From positions 1 through 6,569 of the forward strand of contig JBDRTU010000018.1 in assembly GCA_043823825.1 (NCBI GenBank): a stretch of DNA of 6,569 nucleotides, written 5' to 3'. The position numbers and the translations under genes are program-made. The notes below the pieces were generated by a model. That model saw only the letters and a list, made by a program, of their open reading frames with translations, did no database searches and was not told the DNA's origin. This stretch comes from JBDRTU01 sp043823825 (GTDB lineage Bacteria > Patescibacteriota > Patescibacteriia > Veblenbacterales > UBA10138). Positions 5,178-6,569 of this stretch are shown one piece after another; positions within the stretch are counted from its first letter, which is position 1; each line of letters opens with the position of its first letter.

Positions 5178-6569
5178 CTAGCGTGCCACTTCCTCTATTC
5201 CCCCTTTCATATAAAACGCCTGTTCAGATTTATCGTCGTGCTTACCTTCTAATATTTCTTTAAAGGCCCGCACCGTGTCCTTTAATTTTACATATTTACC
5301 GGGCGTACCAGTAAAAGTTTCGGCCACAAAGAAAGGCTGTGACAAAAATTTTTGCATTTTCCTCGCCCTTCCAACAATTAATTTATCCTCTTCTGAAAGC
5401 TCATCCATACCTAAAATAGCAATGATATCTTGCAAATCCTTATAACGCTGCAATACACGTTGCACTTCTCGCGCCACTTTGTAATGCTCTTCACCAATAA
5501 TTTGTGGATCTAAAATTGTGGAAGTGGAATCCAATGGATCAACTGCCGGATAAATACCCAATTCAGTAAGTGCGCGAGAAAGCACAACTGTAGAATCCAA
5601 ATGAGCAAAAGTAGTAGCTGGCGCTGGATCAGTTAAATCGTCAGCTGGCACATAAACTGCTTGTACTGAAGTAATTGAACCTTCGCGAGTAGAGGTAATT
5701 CGCTCTTGTAATTCACCCATATCTGTAGCCAAAGTGGGTTGATAACCCACAGCTGAAGGAATACGCCCGAGTAGCGCTGATACCTCGCTACCGGCTTGAG
5801 TAAAACGGAAGATATTATCAATAAACAATAATACATCTTGTTTAGCTTCATCTCTAAAGTACTCAGCCAAAGCTAAGCCAGACAAACCGACACGGGCCCT
5901 AACGCCGGGCGGCTCATTCATTTGACCAAAAACTAAAGCGGTTTTAGCTAAAACGCCAGATTCTTTCATTTCGTGATAAAGATCATTTCCTTCGCGTGAA
6001 CGTTCTCCTACTCCAGCAAAAACAGAAAAGCCACCATGTTCTGAAGCAATGTTACGAATTAATTCCATAATCACCACTGTCTTACCTACGCCTGCGCCAC
6101 CAAACAAACCAACTTTTCCACCCTTCATAAAAGGACAAATTAAATCAATTACTTTTATACCAGTTTCAAACACTTCAATCTTAGTTGACTGATCAGTAAA
6201 TTTTGGCGCTTCGCGGTGCAAAGGATACCTTGTTTTGGTGGTGATAGAAGGCATGCCATCGATTGGCTCACCTAGTACATTAAACATTCGACCTAAAGTT
6301 TCCTTGCCAACTGGAATAGAAATCGGCTCACCTAAATCCTTAACTTCTAAACCACGCTGCAAACCATCAGTAGAACCCATTGCTACTGTACGCACAGTAT
6401 TAGATCCCAAGTGCTGCTGCACTTCTAATACTAATTTTTGTGGCTGGATCTTCTCGCCCTTCCCACGGCTCGCTATAGAAAATTCTACTTCCAAAGCATT
6501 AAAAATCTTAGGAATTTTTTTTTCAAAAGCCACATCAACTACTGGACCAATGACTTGTGTAATTTTTCC
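5178..6569 (-). CDS. atpD: F-type ATP synthase beta subunit, 5' end cut by the window
   Basis: Catalytic subunit of F1, making ATP from ADP and phosphate. 463 codons are visible before the TAG at 5178. The reading frame continues to the right edge: the first visible residues GKITQVIGPVVDVAF are the conserved beta-subunit N-terminus, so only a few residues and the start codon are missing. The in-frame GTG at 6533 is an internal Val in this conserved block, not the start. Hallmarks: P-loop GGAGVGKT (6101-6078), GERSREGNDLYHEM, ALVFGQMNEPPGVRARV, LLFIDNIFRFTQAGSEVSALLGRIPSAVGYQPTL in shorter conserved blocks, and DELSEED (5405-5385), the C-terminal segment that contacts the gamma/epsilon stalk. 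The gene is complete in function and sits first of the visible atpD-atpC pair. An A9 run at 6523-6515 (minus strand) encodes EKK without breaking the frame. Confidence 0.97.
   Translation of the reverse strand, partial: GKITQVIGPVVDVAFEKKIPKIFNALEVEFSIASRGKGEKIQPQKLVLEVQQHLGSNTVRTVAMGSTDGLQRGLEVKDLGEPISIPVGKETLGRMFNVLGEPIDGMPSITTKTRYPLHREAPKFTDQSTKIEVFETGIKVIDLICPFMKGGKVGLFGGAGVGKTVVIMELIRNIASEHGGFSVFAGVGERSREGNDLYHEMKESGVLAKTALVFGQMNEPPGVRARVGLSGLALAEYFRDEAKQDVLLFIDNIFRFTQAGSEVSALLGRIPSAVGYQPTLATDMGELQERITSTREGSITSVQAVYVPADDLTDPAPATTFAHLDSTVVLSRALTELGIYPAVDPLDSTSTILDPQIIGEEHYKVAREVQRVLQRYKDLQDIIAILGMDELSEEDKLIVGRARKMQKFLSQPFFVAETFTGTPGKYVKLKDTVRAFKEILEGKHDDKSEQAFYMKGGIEEVAR

Noticed and set aside
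5633..5851. 72-codon open frame overlapping atpD
   Set aside because: It lies wholly inside the strongly conserved atpD frame and its translation has no recognisable domain; it is a shadow frame.

Overview
The window is AT-rich bacterial DNA in which every supported gene reads on the minus strand. In transcription order (right to left) they are: atpD, beta subunit of F-type ATP synthase, cut by the right edge; atpC, epsilon subunit; a small beta-carbonic-anhydrase-like protein; a 506-residue protein joining an asparaginyl-tRNA-synthetase-like catalytic core to a methylglyoxal-synthase-like (MGS) regulatory domain; and a UvrD/PcrA-family DNA helicase, cut by the left edge. Compact genes, weak or absent Shine-Dalgarno sites before several genes, a UvrD with the GDDDQS motif and small atypical enzymes suggest a Patescibacteria/CPR-type bacterium. 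That placement is an inference from gene style; no rRNA or marker phylogeny is available here.

Region by region: 5178-6569 and 4648-5094 are the end of an ATP synthase operon in the usual D-then-C order, with an 83-base AT-rich spacer holding a long inverted repeat. 4558-4647 carries a strong sigma-70-type promoter (TTGACA, 16 bases, TACAAT) for the carbonic-anhydrase-like gene, which ends in a clear intrinsic terminator (4083-4110). The 289-base gap 3843-4131 is full of signals: that terminator, a perfect DnaA-box sequence, an extended -10 promoter, and a structured leader of roughly 130-160 nt ending in a second intrinsic terminator just upstream of the ribosome binding site of the AsnRS-like/MGS gene. 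That gene has its own terminator (2259-2299). The helicase gene then starts from an extended -10 element placed so that the ATG falls at about +1, which predicts a leaderless mRNA.

The most interesting unit is the AsnRS-core/MGS gene with its leader. The protein has no anticodon-binding domain, so it resembles archaeal-type asparagine synthetases derived from AsnRS. Its MGS domain looks like the allosteric domain of carbamoyl-phosphate synthetase. The leader can fold into mutually exclusive terminator and antiterminator forms built on two identical GGGAAGT copies. Together these suggest an amino-acid-synthesis enzyme controlled both by premature transcription termination and by an allosteric domain. 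Fold assignments and the switch model are read by eye and untested.
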